Shown here one piece after another: positions 12,573-23,755 of a DNA stretch of 64,000 bases. Position numbers and translations under genes: made by a program. The DNA comes from Pomphorhynchus laevis. Lineage: Eukaryota > Acanthocephala > Palaeacanthocephala > Echinorhynchida > Pomphorhynchidae. The stretch's first letter is position 1, and the number at the start of each line of letters is the position of its first letter. Location: the NCBI GenBank assembly GCA_012934845.2, contig WNNJ02003121.1:1-64000 (forward strand), read 5' to 3'. Below the pieces are notes generated by a model that searched no databases, was not told where the DNA came from, and worked only from the letters and a program-made list of their open reading frames with translations.

Positions 12573-12621
12573 CTGCAAGACGGCGTACCGTTTCGGCTTT
12601 GAGAAGCCTCATCAGTTGCAG
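12573..12621 (-). ncRNA. Type I hammerhead ribozyme
   Basis: Identical core and helices to the copy at 241-289: CUGAUGA, GGCUU/AAGCC, GAAA, ACGG/CCGU with loop UACG, GUC. Confidence 0.92.
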
Positions 12622-12924
12622 CAATACAGTATATACGCATGAAAAACATACTATATATAGATTAAAGCAGAAAGAATTCACTATATGCTAATTGCATGAC
12701 GTAGCTTGCGCTTTCGAAGTCAATGCAATGCAGTGAATTCTTTACAGTGTAATAGACATCAGCGGGATCACTAAATGACCAATATAATATATTACAAAGG
12801 AAACAGCACCGCCGCCTGGGATCCTCGCAGGACCAATAAATAAATTCAAAGATTTGATTCAACCAGGACTGTCGATTACACCTATCTTCTTTTCTCTATA
12901 TATAGAGAATTTCATGCTTCTACA

Positions 12925-12973
12925 CTGCAATACGGCGTACCGTTTCGGCTTTGAGAAGCCTTATCAGTTGCAG
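12925..12973 (-). ncRNA. Hammerhead ribozyme copy with altered core
   Basis: Same helices as its neighbours, but the cleavage triplet reads GUA and the core reads CUGAUAA, losing a conserved core G. Probably inactive. Confidence 0.8.
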
Positions 12974-13277
12974 CAATACAGTGTATACGCATGAAAAACA
13001 TACTATATATATAGATTAAAGCAGAAAGAATTCACTATATGCTAATTGCATGACGTAGCTTGCGCTTTCGAAGTCAATGCAATGCAGTGAATTCTTTTCA
13101 GTGTAATAGACATCAGCGGGATCACTAAATGACCAATATAATATATTACAAAGGAAACAGCACCGCCGCCTGGGATCCTCGGAGGACCAATAAATAAATT
13201 AAAGATTTGATTCAACCAAGACTGTCGATTACACCTATCTGCTTTTCTCTATATATAGAGAATTTCATGCTTCTACA

Positions 13278-13326
13278 CTGCAAGACGGCGTACCGTTTCG
13301 GCTTTGAGAAGCCTCATCAGTTGCAG
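13278..13326 (-). ncRNA. Type I hammerhead ribozyme
   Basis: Intact core CUGAUGA/GAAA, stem II GGCUU/AAGCC, stem III ACGG/CCGU and GUC triplet. It is the copy nearest to the PLE endonuclease end that follows on the same strand. Confidence 0.92.
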
Positions 13327-13389
13327 CAATACAGTGTATACGCATGAAAAACATACTATATATATGGATTAAAGCAGAAACATACTATA

Positions 13390-13770
13390 TATATCTGTAT
13401 CGCAAATATGAAAATTAACACAGTGATCTACTACTGCATCACGTTGCCATAAATTTGCTTTGATATCGCTCCGGCGGTTGTTTAGACGTCTATTGAATGT
13501 TAATCCTGACTCTCCGATGGATTGAGCTGGACATTTTGAGCATTGTGCGAAGTAGATGCAACCGACTGACGAACAATCTGTGTTTTCTAGAACTTTATAT
13601 TTTAGTTCTGTCTGTGAACTTTGAAAATGGGTTGCTATCTCTACGTTTGCACAGCATTTTGTTCTGGGACGACCGCATGGTCTACATCCATTATTAGTTC
13701 CTAGCCTTTCAAATGATCTCTTTCTTGATAAAATATTGCTTAATTTTCTGCTGCTTTTCATGATCACATT
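13390..13770 (-). mobile_element. Penelope-like element, GIY-YIG endonuclease end (fragment)
   Basis: The minus-strand product (13767 to 13369) holds GCRPCGRPRTKCCANVE, SSVGCIYFAQCSKCPAQSIGESG and RRLNNRRSDIKANL. The C-rich segment, the IYFAQCSKC block and the RxNNRRSDI block are the zinc-cysteine and GIY-YIG parts of a PLE protein. The reverse transcriptase is absent. Downstream on the same strand come four hammerhead repeats, so coding end and ribozymes share orientation here. Confidence 0.8.
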
Positions 13771-14693
13771 GATCGACCACTTAATTAAAAATATATTTTA
13801 TAAAACTAATATATATAAATACTATTTCCTCGAGTTACTGGTTTACTAACTCCGCAAAATCACTTTAATCACACTACAACCCATCATTAGCTCCGCTGTG
13901 CATAATATTTTCCCCTTAGATTTCTAATCGTGTTTCCAAACACAGTTATCCGATCGTAATTGGACAAATATCTCTTAAAGTTGAATAATTTGAATAATTA
14001 AATTCAATTAACCGAAGAATTATTTTTTAAATTCAATAGAATTTTAAAAATAATACTAATTTAATTATACATTTATAAGGAACTGCAAGCTCATGTAATT
14101 ACAATATTGTAAATGTGTAAGTTTAGCTTAGAAAAAATGAAGTCATGCAAGAAAAAAAATTATCTACATTGCTGGCAAAAACGTTTCGTGTAAAATGAGG
14201 TTTCAATTGACTGAATATTTGAATAAATTAGCAAATGGTCTTGAAAACCTCACCTGAGTAAATCATATTAATGTTTTTTAATGTTTTGTTTGACTTTCTT
14301 TAAATATTAAAACAATAACTTTTATATATCCGAGTATATATATTATTTTATATGTATTATTTTTAGTGGATATATTATTTTTATAAATCTTTACTTTAGT
14401 AAAGACTTGATAGATAATTCCGATCTCTGAATACGATATAAAAATATAAATCCATTCCGGAAAATCATAAGAGAAAAATATTTTCTTAACACAAAATATT
14501 CACAGACCAAACCGGTACATGTACGACAAACCCAATTTATCACATTGAACAAAAATAAACAGAACACAAAAATAAACCTACCGAAGGTATCACGGACAAA
14601 TAAAACATACAGGAACTCTTTTAGATTTACCATATTAAGAAAATAGTCTTAAAAATACTTTCTCACGTTTCGTTTTTACTTAGTGTATCTTTT
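13771..14693. other. AT-rich gap downstream of the kinase gene
   Basis: Probably includes the 3' untranslated region and poly(A) region of the kinase on the minus strand. An 80-codon minus-strand frame (14391-14633) has no recognisable motif, and I do not call it a gene. Confidence 0.5.
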
Positions 14694-16667
14694 TTATTTA
14701 AATTGATTTGCGGATCTAAGGTACTTGGGCTGACCAAGCTTAGCAATAGCTTTACGGCGATTAACTGCTTCAATAATACGTTTACTTCGCCTGGGTGTAT
14801 CAACACATTTAACATCATTATCACCAAGTCTTTGTCTTTTCACAACACCATTATCATTATTAAAGCTTCCCAAGTTATGCTTTAAATTATTGATAATTCC
14901 ATTTTGTTGATTTATCTTGTTCGATAACGAAATTTCAAATTCCTTTACCGGTAATTTTTCCGAATAATTCAAAACGTCATCCATACTCATGTTACAATCA
15001 TCTATATTTCCTGAACTTAAGTCGCATGGTATACTATTAGCTGCATCGCTAATCTGTTCGTCGTCGTGAAATCCGCTGGATACGCCACTGTTTACATCGC
15101 TCCTGCCATCGTCCAAAATCTCTGCTCGTTTGTTGCTGCATTCGGAAAAATCTATGATACGGGAACGTCGTTGTGACGATTGAATCGTTCCGTGGTTTAT
15201 ACGGTCTTCATCTTCTGCAACCAGCATTTGTTGGCCTATAAACCCATTCGTTAATAGATAAGCCTTATTCATCATAAAGTGATCGTCAGTGAACCATTTG
15301 TTATAAAGTACATCAGATGAAGAAAATCTATTAACCGGATTCGTTTCCAGCATACCTAGCAATAGAGCAACTAGTGGCGTCGACCAATTGAATTTTCTCT
15401 TCTCAGAAGAATTAACAATTCGTTGTCTTACCTGAAGCGTAGATTGTACTGGATTTCTATCATCTTGGACATTTTCGTCATCGTCGTTGTCATAATCATC
15501 AAACAGCATTTGTGCAGTAAGGCAAACGAAATAAAGAACACCCATGCTCCAGACGTCAACGTTGCAATTATATGCGATTTCACCTTTTACATCCTTTCCC
15601 ATCACTTCAGGTGCTAGATAAGTTGGTGTTCCACAGTAGGTTTTCATCATTGCACTGTATGAATTTGTTAATCTTGATAATCCGAAATCAGTCAGTTTGG
15701 CTAGACATTCAGGATTTTTATTACTGGTCAGAATAACGTTCTCAGGCTTAACATCTCTATGAACGATGTTGTGATCATGTAAATATTTAACGGCAGCTGC
15801 AATCTGATAGAACATTAGCTTAGCGGCTGATTCGGCTATGGCTCCATTACTTAAGATGAAATCGAAAAGCTCACCTCCGGCAATATGCTCCATCACGATA
15901 TATAGATGAGTTTTGGTTTCAATTGTCTCGTGAATGCTAGTAATACATGGATGCTTAATTAATTTAAGAATATCCGCTTCTAATCTCAATTTCGCATGCA
16001 ATTTGGCGGTTGCTGGTTTCGTGGCTCGAATATCCTTCTTTTTTAGTGTTTTAATAGCAAATTTGTCTGTACTGTGCTTGCAATAGGCCATTCGAACTTC
16101 TCCATATGATCCAGATCCTAGAACACATGAAATTATATATTTTTCTAACACCTGAGAACAGAATTTCTGATGCGTCCCGTCTGGACATATATCGGCAACA
16201 ATGTAAACGAAATTGTATACGACATAATTAGGTGACGCAACGCTTATGTTATCTCCATGAGAAATAGCTCTTATTGCTCCTTTGGTAAGACGTTCCTTGT
16301 TAAGATAGGTTCCATTCGTACTATTATCTGTAATGTAGGCAATTCTTCCCGGACCCAAGGTCAGATTAAAATGATAACAACTGATAGTACGATAAAAGCT
16401 TCTCTGAGATTGGCTATGTGAATTAATTAGACAAACATTACAACTTTCACTTCTTCCGAAGGTAAACATCTCTCCCGATGAATGATAGCATACAAACTTG
16501 TTTAGCCTTTCTACTGCCGGATAAAGTACTGCCCACGCATTTTCATTTTCGCTGCATTGATTGTCATTGAACTCAATGGCAGGCTGTGTGTCTAAACCCA
16601 TTGTACTGTCTAATGTCTCTCCTTCCTGTAAGTTAAGTACATCCTCGTTAGGTTGTAACATGTACAA
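14694..16667 (-). CDS. CHEK2: CHK2-like FHA-domain checkpoint serine/threonine kinase
   Basis: A 657-residue uninterrupted frame. An FHA phosphothreonine-binding domain lies at about 45-157 (FTFGRS at 68-73, TDNSTNGTYL at 113-122). The kinase domain follows at about 175-455: glycine loop GSGSYGEV 184-191, VAIK-type lysine 206, catalytic HRDVKPEN 303-310, DFG 327-329, APE 352-354. The activation segment MMKTYCGTPTYLAPEV closely follows CHK2, keeping the two threonines (343, 347) autophosphorylated in that family. The order FHA-kinase and this T-loop identify a CHK2/Rad53/Loki-type DNA-damage kinase acting in the nucleus. Differences: only one TQ in the N-terminus, so no SQ/TQ cluster, and an acidic insertion (DDYDNDDDENVQDD, near 390-403) after the VDVWSMGV helix. 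The basic tail (RRSKR, NRRK) could be a nuclear signal. The start is the first ATG of the frame; no introns are seen, unlike most animal CHK2 genes. Confidence 0.93.
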   Translation of the reverse strand: MYMLQPNEDVLNLQEGETLDSTMGLDTQPAIEFNDNQCSENENAWAVLYPAVERLNKFVCYHSSGEMFTFGRSESCNVCLINSHSQSQRSFYRTISCYHFNLTLGPGRIAYITDNSTNGTYLNKERLTKGAIRAISHGDNISVASPNYVVYNFVYIVADICPDGTHQKFCSQVLEKYIISCVLGSGSYGEVRMAYCKHSTDKFAIKTLKKKDIRATKPATAKLHAKLRLEADILKLIKHPCITSIHETIETKTHLYIVMEHIAGGELFDFILSNGAIAESAAKLMFYQIAAAVKYLHDHNIVHRDVKPENVILTSNKNPECLAKLTDFGLSRLTNSYSAMMKTYCGTPTYLAPEVMGKDVKGEIAYNCNVDVWSMGVLYFVCLTAQMLFDDYDNDDDENVQDDRNPVQSTLQVRQRIVNSSEKRKFNWSTPLVALLLGMLETNPVNRFSSSDVLYNKWFTDDHFMMNKAYLLTNGFIGQQMLVAEDEDRINHGTIQSSQRRSRIIDFSECSNKRAEILDDGRSDVNSGVSSGFHDDEQISDAANSIPCDLSSGNIDDCNMSMDDVLNYSEKLPVKEFEISLSNKINQQNGIINNLKHNLGSFNNDNGVVKRQRLGDNDVKCVDTPRRSKRIIEAVNRRKAIAKLGQPKYLRSANQFK

Positions 16668-16679
16668 AAATTAGTAGAA

Positions 16680-17240
16680 ATAGACAAATTACTTTTGTGT
16701 TGATTATAGAATAATAGAATAAGATATTTTTAAAATAGAATTCAAACAGATTGGCAAGAACCAGTAGAATGCCTTTATTTACGTTGCACACCGTTCAATA
16801 TTCCACATGTTCATCTTAAAGCTGTTAAAAATTTATTACACAAATTACCGTATAATGCAAGCTATTTAATTATAACGTTGTTATAATTAAAAACACTGTC
16901 AGCCTTAACTCGATGAAATTGATATTTCAACATACAAAACATTTATGATATATAATATTTTCTATAGATATGTATATGATAATAAACAAATAATAAATAA
17001 TTTATAATTTAATAATAATTTAATAATTTATAGTAAACATTAATATTATAATAATTGTTTTTATCTCAAAATTGCCGTATATCATTTCAAAATATCAGCA
17101 TGATATTTTAAATAAGATTTTAGTTATTAGAATGACTCGTAAAGCTCAACTTTTAGTAATTTAACATAATACTACACTGAACTGGTGTATTAAAAAACAT
17201 TTTGTATTGCATTTTAATTTAAGTATTTCTTTTAAAATAG
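16680..17240. other. Upstream region of the kinase gene, AT-rich
   Basis: Holds the presumed kinase promoter on the minus strand, but I see no convincing TATA box or other site in this A/T-rich sequence. Confidence 0.4.
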
Positions 17241-17244
17241 AGGG

Positions 17245-17345
17245 GAAAGACCCCGGGTGGTTCAGTCGGAGGGCGGCGTGTTGAATTGGCTGGAGGGCTC
17301 TAATCCCATTGAACCTGATGCCATGAAGACGAAGACTTCAATAGA
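17245..17345 (+). repeat. Probable tRNA-derived SINE
   Basis: TGGTTCAGTCGG resembles the RNA polymerase III A box (TGGCNNAGTNGG) and, about 50 bp on, GGCTCTAATCCC resembles the B box (GGTTCGANTCC). A GC-rich island in AT-rich DNA with this spacing suggests the head of a tRNA-derived SINE. It does not fold as a full tRNA. Confidence 0.55.
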
Positions 17346-17349
17346 TTGA

Positions 17350-19185
17350 TTAGAAGAACATTTTTGACGTTGTTTTTTTCTTTTTTAATTGACTGACATT
17401 TATTACCTTGTTTCTATTTATTAAGAAAATCTTTAAATTAATTTTAAATAATCTTTAAATTAATTTTTAAATAATAATATCGACCCGTCTTTGCCTGTTT
17501 ACGATCCCCGATATCTACGCGTCAAAATCCGGTTCAGCACGGCATATATCGACGCGAACAAACAGCATACTTGCATCGTTTTGTGTACAACTTTAAAAAT
17601 ATTGGGACTCATTTGCGGGTGATCACGAATTGTGATTTATACGAATAAATTTGACAAAAAATAAAATAGAATATAAAATCAGAGAATTAAAGAATACAAT
17701 ATTTAATATGTAATTTTTTGGAAATTGATACAAAATAACTCAACTTGCTTAGATGCTGATATGGATTTGAAATAGATTTTAGTCTAAACAGTGCGACTTA
17801 AAATACATAAGAAAATATACATTTAAAAAACTACAAAATATCATCAAATATATAGATAAACAACAGATTATGCAAAGCAAATTTAAATTAATATTAATTT
17901 ATAGGAAACACATCCTTAGCATGAAGTTGCCCCCTCTACTGGTCGAGGAATAGGTATTGAAATCTGATAACGCAGAAGGGCTTAATATCGATATCCCTAA
18001 TTTTAAATAGTCCCGCAAAATCATTTGGCACTTGTAACTTTTAAAAAATATAGCAAAGTTAACAAATATGAAAAAATGAAATATCTAGTTTAATTGCGTT
18101 TTTTAAACAGTTAAGAAGCACATAGATGTCAATTAACCTTTCGTAATAAGATTTTCAAAGACTTCTAACCACCTTATTCTGATCAAAGTATTTTCTATTT
18201 TGGGTGCTCTAATATTAATAAGTTTAGAAAGCTAGAAATGATTTTTTCACTTCCATATCCTACAGTCCCCTCTATCGTCCTTCCTTTGAAGGGTAAGAGA
18301 CGGAGGACAATATTTCCCACTTAAACCATTTTAATTATTCCACTTCGCCTCTTCAACCCCGTTTACTTTATTTTTTTCACTTGCTTTACATTTTTTCACA
18401 CTTTCTATCTAGAAACTCGTTCTTATTGGAAAATATAATATTTATAATTTTTGTATTTTACACTAAGCAGGCAAAAAATGGTTAAAAGGTGTAATGAGAA
18501 TAAAAGAGAGTTAAAGTAGGTAAATTAAGTAAAAGGAGATAACTAAGGATTACAAGATCAAAGAGGGATAAAATAAAAAGTTTTTAAGGTGATTTAAATG
18601 TCATAAATTTGATTATATACTTGTAGATATTATAAAAATTATTGCAGAATTTAATAAAACTTATGATTTCTGTCATTTTTATAATAATTACTTTGCGTCA
18701 AATTCTTCCTGACAGGAGAATTGATCTTTATTATCTTTATTATCTAAATACCGATTATTATTGTCAAAATGAATGTTGAATATAGAAAAATTTAACCTGT
18801 ACTAGAACTAAAAATTTCGGGATTCAAAAATGTAAAAATAAATATCCATCACGATATCGATTTTTAGGTAAATTGTTAATTTAAAATATTTTGATCATAA
18901 AAGATTTAAAGGAGTAAAATTCGATTTTTATTTAAAAAAACATAAGAACGTTTCTACGGGTACTCCCGTCATCGCCAGGTACATCAACCTAACGTTTAAT
19001 TTTTATCATAAGAATTGAAATAGCGATATAACCGCTCCTACTGATTATAGTATTCATTTGTTACTGAAAAAAAAATATTTTTCTATTATTAAAATAAGTT
19101 TCTAGTAAATGAAATAGAAATTAGATTGAAAACTATTTAATTATGTCGATATAATTCAATATTGTATACTTGAATTCATGTCTTT
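17350..19185. other. AT-rich intergenic DNA, nothing recognised
   Basis: No long frame, RNA or repeat that I can support. A stretch near 18265-18420 is richer in C/T but has no coding pattern. Confidence 0.5.
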
Positions 19186-19191
19186 CTTCAT

Positions 19192-19370
19192 ATTAGTTAA
19201 TGATGGTTTTATAGGCATGATATGAAAACAGTTTTATTATTACAAGCTTTCAACACACAGTATTCTTTTCAAGCCTTGTATAGGATTGAAGAGGACACTG
19301 TGTGCTGAAAGCTTGTAATAATAAATGAAAATATTTTAATATCATGTCTATAAAACCATTATTAACTAAT
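19192..19370. repeat. Foldback element with hammerhead-like sequence in its loop
   Basis: Arms of about 70 bp (19192-19261 and 19299-19370) are near-perfect reverse complements, sharing TTATTACAAGCTTTCAACACAC-type sequence. On the plus strand the right side reads UUGAAGA, a GGACAC...GUGCU partial helix and GAAAGC, resembling a decayed CUGAAGA-stem II-GAAA hammerhead arrangement. Confidence 0.75.
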
Positions 19371-19904
19371 ATTTAATTAAATAGAAACTATGCCTAGTAT
19401 CTATTTTTATATTTTCTACTAAAACAGAAGATACACGCTTTAAAGTAGCATAAAATGCCATATTTTTCATAAAGCTTGGTAGCGCAAATCAGCAGATCCC
19501 AAATCCCCAATAAATTATGACTATTAGATTAACGTTTGAATTTAAAAACATTTTATTAAAATTTGAATTATTAAAATTTTAATATTTTTATATTATGCTA
19601 AAGGAACCTTAATATTTTAGTATATACATAACCGATCTATTATCAAACGATTAAATATAAAACATTAATATAAGACAATGCCAAAATTTTGAGAAAAAAT
19701 TTCAATTTAAAAATATAAATTATGTTTCGTGGTAAATAGTCGTAAAGAAATAAAAAATATATGATGGAACTTTATAAATTATATCCTTACGACTTTAACC
19801 TGTTACTCTTTAAATTAACGAAGCTATGATGACATCAATTTCTTTGCTGAAAAATAAATATTTATTTTTCTTTATTGGTTGGTTTCATATTATCCTCATG
19901 TAGT

Positions 19905-19990
19905 GTGTGGCAGACCCTGAATGGCTAATTCGTAAGGCATCGCGTTGGTGTTTGCTGGTAGGGACTGATCCCTCCGCAATGACTTTAAGA
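19905..19990 (+). repeat. Probable tRNA-derived SINE
   Basis: TGGCTAATTCGTAAGG (A-box-like) is followed about 45 bp later by GGGACTGATCCC (B-box-like), then a T-rich tail. It has the same architecture as the element at 17.25 kb but a different sequence. Confidence 0.55.
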
Positions 19991-20029
19991 ATACTTCAAA
20001 GTTTAAGAAGACGATCGAGTAGATTTGTA

Positions 20030-20885
20030 TTTTTATTCTCTGTTATCCTTTTATGATCCTTGCATGTTATATTTATTATTAATAAAATCTTTATTATTAT
20101 CATGTAATATCGTGATATTTTCGAATATTTTCATGTGAAATATCTTATTTTGTCATATAACGCTAGTTGTTTTGAGCGTGATATTTTCAATCTTGTAATA
20201 TCGTGATATTTTCGTAATCTTATTAAAGACGTGATCTTATTAGTACCAGATATATAAATCAGATACTTTAAATGTCACATGTAAAAGAAACAAGCAGAAG
20301 ACAATGCGTAGCATTGGCACTTTATTATATCTTTAAAAAATGATTTATCAGGTACAGCGTTCGTGTCATTTTGATGACGTTGAATTACATTACAAATTGT
20401 AGAAAATTATTTAACAACTATCCGACAAGTCTGATACTATTCGTACGATAGCTATAAAACAAAAGTTCCTTGGATGGTTCAATATTAAACTACTAAACGC
20501 AATTAGTCCCATAAATCGTTTGCTACGTGTGCTACGTGCTAATAAAAATGATGTGATGTTGCTGCCAGAATAAAAACCAGCTCGCAACAAATAAAAGTTA
20601 GCGAGGTACCTATAAACAGCACTTAAGAATATTTAAGTGCACAAATATTCTTTTATGCAAAAAATTCGCATTTTGATATTAATATTGAATACACAGTTGT
20701 GATTTAAACTATAATTAAATATTTAATAAAAATATTTATATATTTTGTATTTATATATTTAATATTTATTATATTTTTAAAATATAATAAATATTAATAA
20801 TTGTTGGATTAAATAAATTAAATTATTAAATTATATAATTGTAATTAAATATGTAATATAAATTCGTTATAATAAAATTTAAATA
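20030..20885. other. AT-rich DNA with a short duplicated motif
   Basis: TGTAATATCGTGATATTTTC occurs at about 20103 and 20196. Otherwise nothing is recognised. Confidence 0.5.
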
Positions 20886-20888
20886 TTA

Positions 20889-21176
20889 TATTTTAAATAG
20901 TTGATGATCCATTATTGATAAATAATTATTGGAGCTGGATCAAAGGAAAGACGAAATTATTTTTGATATTTCGCTAACTTCTGTTAGCATCTTCATAAAA
21001 TTACAATGTTTTTATAATATACATGCATTTTAAAGAAGTTAAAATGTACATGCATTTTATTTTTGATATATCGCCTTCAGTAGTTAGCGATATATCAAAA
21101 ATAATTAAGTCTTTCCTTTGATACAGCTTCAATAATTATTTATCAATAATGGATCATTATGAACTATTTGAAATAT
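20889..21176. repeat. Foldback element (GGAGCTGGATC family)
   Basis: The left arm, from TTTAAATAG through GATCCATTATTGATAAATAA and GGAGCTGGATC, is mirrored at 21060-21175. Inner arm sequence on the minus strand reads GAUGCUAAC-AGAA-GUUAGC-GAAAUAUC, that is, a perfect helix directly followed by GAAA, preceded by AUGAAGA instead of the hammerhead CUGANGA. Related arms occur at 29.9 and 34.7 kb. Confidence 0.75.
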
Positions 21177-21179
21177 CGG

Positions 21180-21570
21180 TAACTGATAAAAATAAATTAA
21201 ATTTTATAATTGTAATTAAATTAACTATATTGACTATGGTTAATTTAACTATACTATTAAACATTTAACTTTATTATAGTTAACTTTACTATTAACTATA
21301 TTAAATTTAATTATGATAAAAGTTCTCACGTTAAATAAAAAATATTATAATTAATAAAATTAAATTTCATAATTTTAATTAAATTTAATATATAACGTAA
21401 AATTTAAGTATGACAGAAGTTATCACTTGAAATAAAATAAGTATTATATTCAATAATAAATTAAATTACATAATTGTAATTAAATTTAATATATAATCTA
21501 TATTTTAAATATAACGGATGTTGTCACATTGGAAAAATTATATACAAACGTTGATATACGATGATCTGTA
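21180..21570. other. AT-rich DNA, nothing recognised
   Basis: Dominated by TTAATTAAA-like sequence, with no feature supported. Confidence 0.5.
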
Positions 21571-21574
21571 TTAA

Positions 21575-22525
21575 GATAAGGCGTTCTAATAGCTTGGAAA
21601 GAGTAGGGAGTAGTGAAATGGGGCGATAGCTTGAAGGAAGTGAGGGGTCGAGCGATTGTTTCTTAAGGAAGGGGCGATCGATGGCGGATTTCTAGTGTGA
21701 TGGAAAGATACGACTGCGGATTGACGAGTTAAACAAGGTTGTGAGAAAAGGGGATGTCGATGAGCATATAGATTTTAATATGTGGGTAGGCAGGGGATCG
21801 GCAGGTGAGGTTTTGTTGGGCAAGGACATGATGCAGATGATACTTTGGCAGATGTGACATGGAGAATATGAAAGAGTTCCGGGAGGATGAGGCGAGACAG
21901 TAGCCTTGAGATGGAATAGAGACGAGGTTGTGAGAGAACAGCGTGGATAATTTGGTCTGAAGAAATGACGAATAATCATGGGGATTGATGTTGCAAGGCG
22001 AAGAGGATCGAGCAAGGATTGAGTTAAAAGTATGTCAGAGAGTCTTAGAGTTGAATGAAGTGATGATTTTATGCTGTCAGAAGGAGTTGCATTTGAGACC
22101 GGCGAAGAGCAAGATAGGAATCACGGAAAGACGGAGTGATCGAGCGGAAATCACGTCTGAGAGAGCGGTGATAGACTCGAAAAGCAAGACGGATTCGACG
22201 CTTTGAGAGTAGGCATTTGATTTCAAATCATGGGCACAGTGCAATCGACGTTGAGGGTGAGGCTTGAAGGGCAAGAGAAGATCGAGAGTGGATTTGAGCT
22301 CAGAGTCGAAAAGAAAGGCGAGATCGTGAGAAGAGGAAGATATTATTGTGGGAGAAGATATAAACGATTTGAGTAGGCGAAGCGGAGAGCAGAGAATGGA
22401 GAGGTCAAGATTTCTCCAAGGGCAACGTAGGATGGTAGTTTGTGAAGCGAGGTGGTTGGAAGTGAGATCAAGGGTGACGAGAAAGTGATCGAATAGACCA
22501 GGATCGGATATATACCTAATTTTAT
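21575..22525 (-). mobile_element. CR1/Jockey-like LINE (family 1), internal fragment
   Basis: Minus-strand frames (22562-22077, 22015-21692) encode the end of the endonuclease and the linker to the reverse transcriptase: DPGLFDHFLVTLDL, then SLPNKTSPADPLPTHILKSI and FLTTLFNSSIRSRIFPS, matching SLPNKTYPSDIIPTHLF...SIRSQAFPS of the element at 44.3-48.2 kb. Both ends are missing: the fragment stops at the start of the reverse-transcriptase fingers (near 21575) and at the end of the endonuclease. Confidence 0.85.
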
Positions 22526-22590
22526 TCTTCCGAATAAAATTAGGATGATCCGGAAAGCACATGGCTAGTTTAAAGAAGCTAGGTATATAT
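22525..22590 (+). repeat. Satellite A fragment
   Basis: CGAATAAAATTAGGATGATC, then CGGAAAGCACATGG and AGTTTAAAGAAGCT match the middle of the satellite A unit (for example 24240-24300). It abuts the LINE fragment, so a LINE probably inserted into, or recombined with, a satellite copy. Confidence 0.8.
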
Positions 22591-22599
22591 AGAGTATAT

Positions 22600-23755
22600 A
22601 ATATATAGGGTTTTTTTATAAAAAATATATCTAATATAATATATCTAATATCTATAAATATATATTTAATATATAGGGTATAATAACAGTGTGATAGACG
22701 TTATTTAATATTTAATATTATATTAAATATTTTATATTTTAATATTATTAATTGTATAAAGTTTAATTCTTAAATGGTAGTTTACAGAGAGGACCATTTA
22801 ATTCTTAAATGGTCGTATACAGCATTTATTTCCCAGATAATTACCTTCATTGTTGTCGTAAACTTGTTCGCGAAATGTGAACAAAGAATCTATTTCAAAT
22901 GTTCGCAGGCTGTCGTAATTTTGTTAAACAACAATTAGCGCCTTAAAACGCAGTCGTTACTGCGTTGGTTACTTCTTATTTGCTCAAGAAATCTGTTTAC
23001 ATGTTGTTTACTTTCCTTATTTTTTGGTTTATTATTAACATAAAAATATAATCAAATGAAGGACTAAGATTTTGAAATAAATAAACATTATACGATTTCG
23101 TAAACATTCAATTTTAAATGGTTTCGAAACAGCATGAGATTTACCTGTAGCAAATACCCTGTTTTTCCTATTTCCAGATGTTCTTGAATTATTCTTAACG
23201 CAAATCGATGCTGCATTTAAGTACGGCCAATAAACATTATCAGATTAAAAATATCAAGATTATCTTTCGAGAAAAATACGTTGGAATTAATTATTATTAT
23301 TAAGAATGGATAAATTAAACAATTAATTACATCTTATTATTCAATTAAATAAGCATTAAATCATCCTTCTAATATATTGCAAGATATCAGTTGCTTATTA
23401 TAAAACTGATGTTATATCTTAGATAGTGACTTTAATTACAATGAATTGTAAGAATCTTACAGTTTAAGCAATAAATATTTTAATTAAAATTGTTATCTAA
23501 TTTAATTAAATTTCTATTTTCAGTTAATTTGCTGAATCGGTAGTTTAAGTTGCTGCATCTGTACACACTTTAGAATATTAAATTAACAAAAGTTACGTAA
23601 TTATAATATCTACATTCAATGTAATTTCGCATATAATACAGCATGTTTTATTTGTATTAGATTATTAAATTAATTACGATTCCCGGTTCAGCGAATTAAT
23701 TTTGTATAATCGGATGATGACTTGAAATATAATATATTCACCAGCAAGTAATTTT
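22600..23755. other. AT-rich DNA, nothing recognised
   Basis: Includes short AT repeats near 22610-22750. No gene or RNA supported. Confidence 0.5.

Larger units (their letters stand above)
12113..13390 (-). repeat. 351-bp hammerhead repeat, four tandem copies
   Basis: The landmark GGGATCCTCG recurs at about 12116, 12467, 12818 and 13172 (spacing 351-354 bp). The units are the same family as at 105-715 and keep the minus-strand hammerhead. The array lies immediately 3' of a PLE GIY-YIG end on the same strand (13390-13770), supporting an origin as PLE terminal repeats. Confidence 0.9.

Noticed and set aside
105-13390. Direct repeats as a CRISPR array
   Set aside because: Units are 351 bp without unique spacers, in an animal-type genome.
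14391-14633. 80-codon minus-strand frame just 3' of the kinase
   Set aside because: Hydrophobic low-complexity translation of AT-rich DNA; no motif or gene context.
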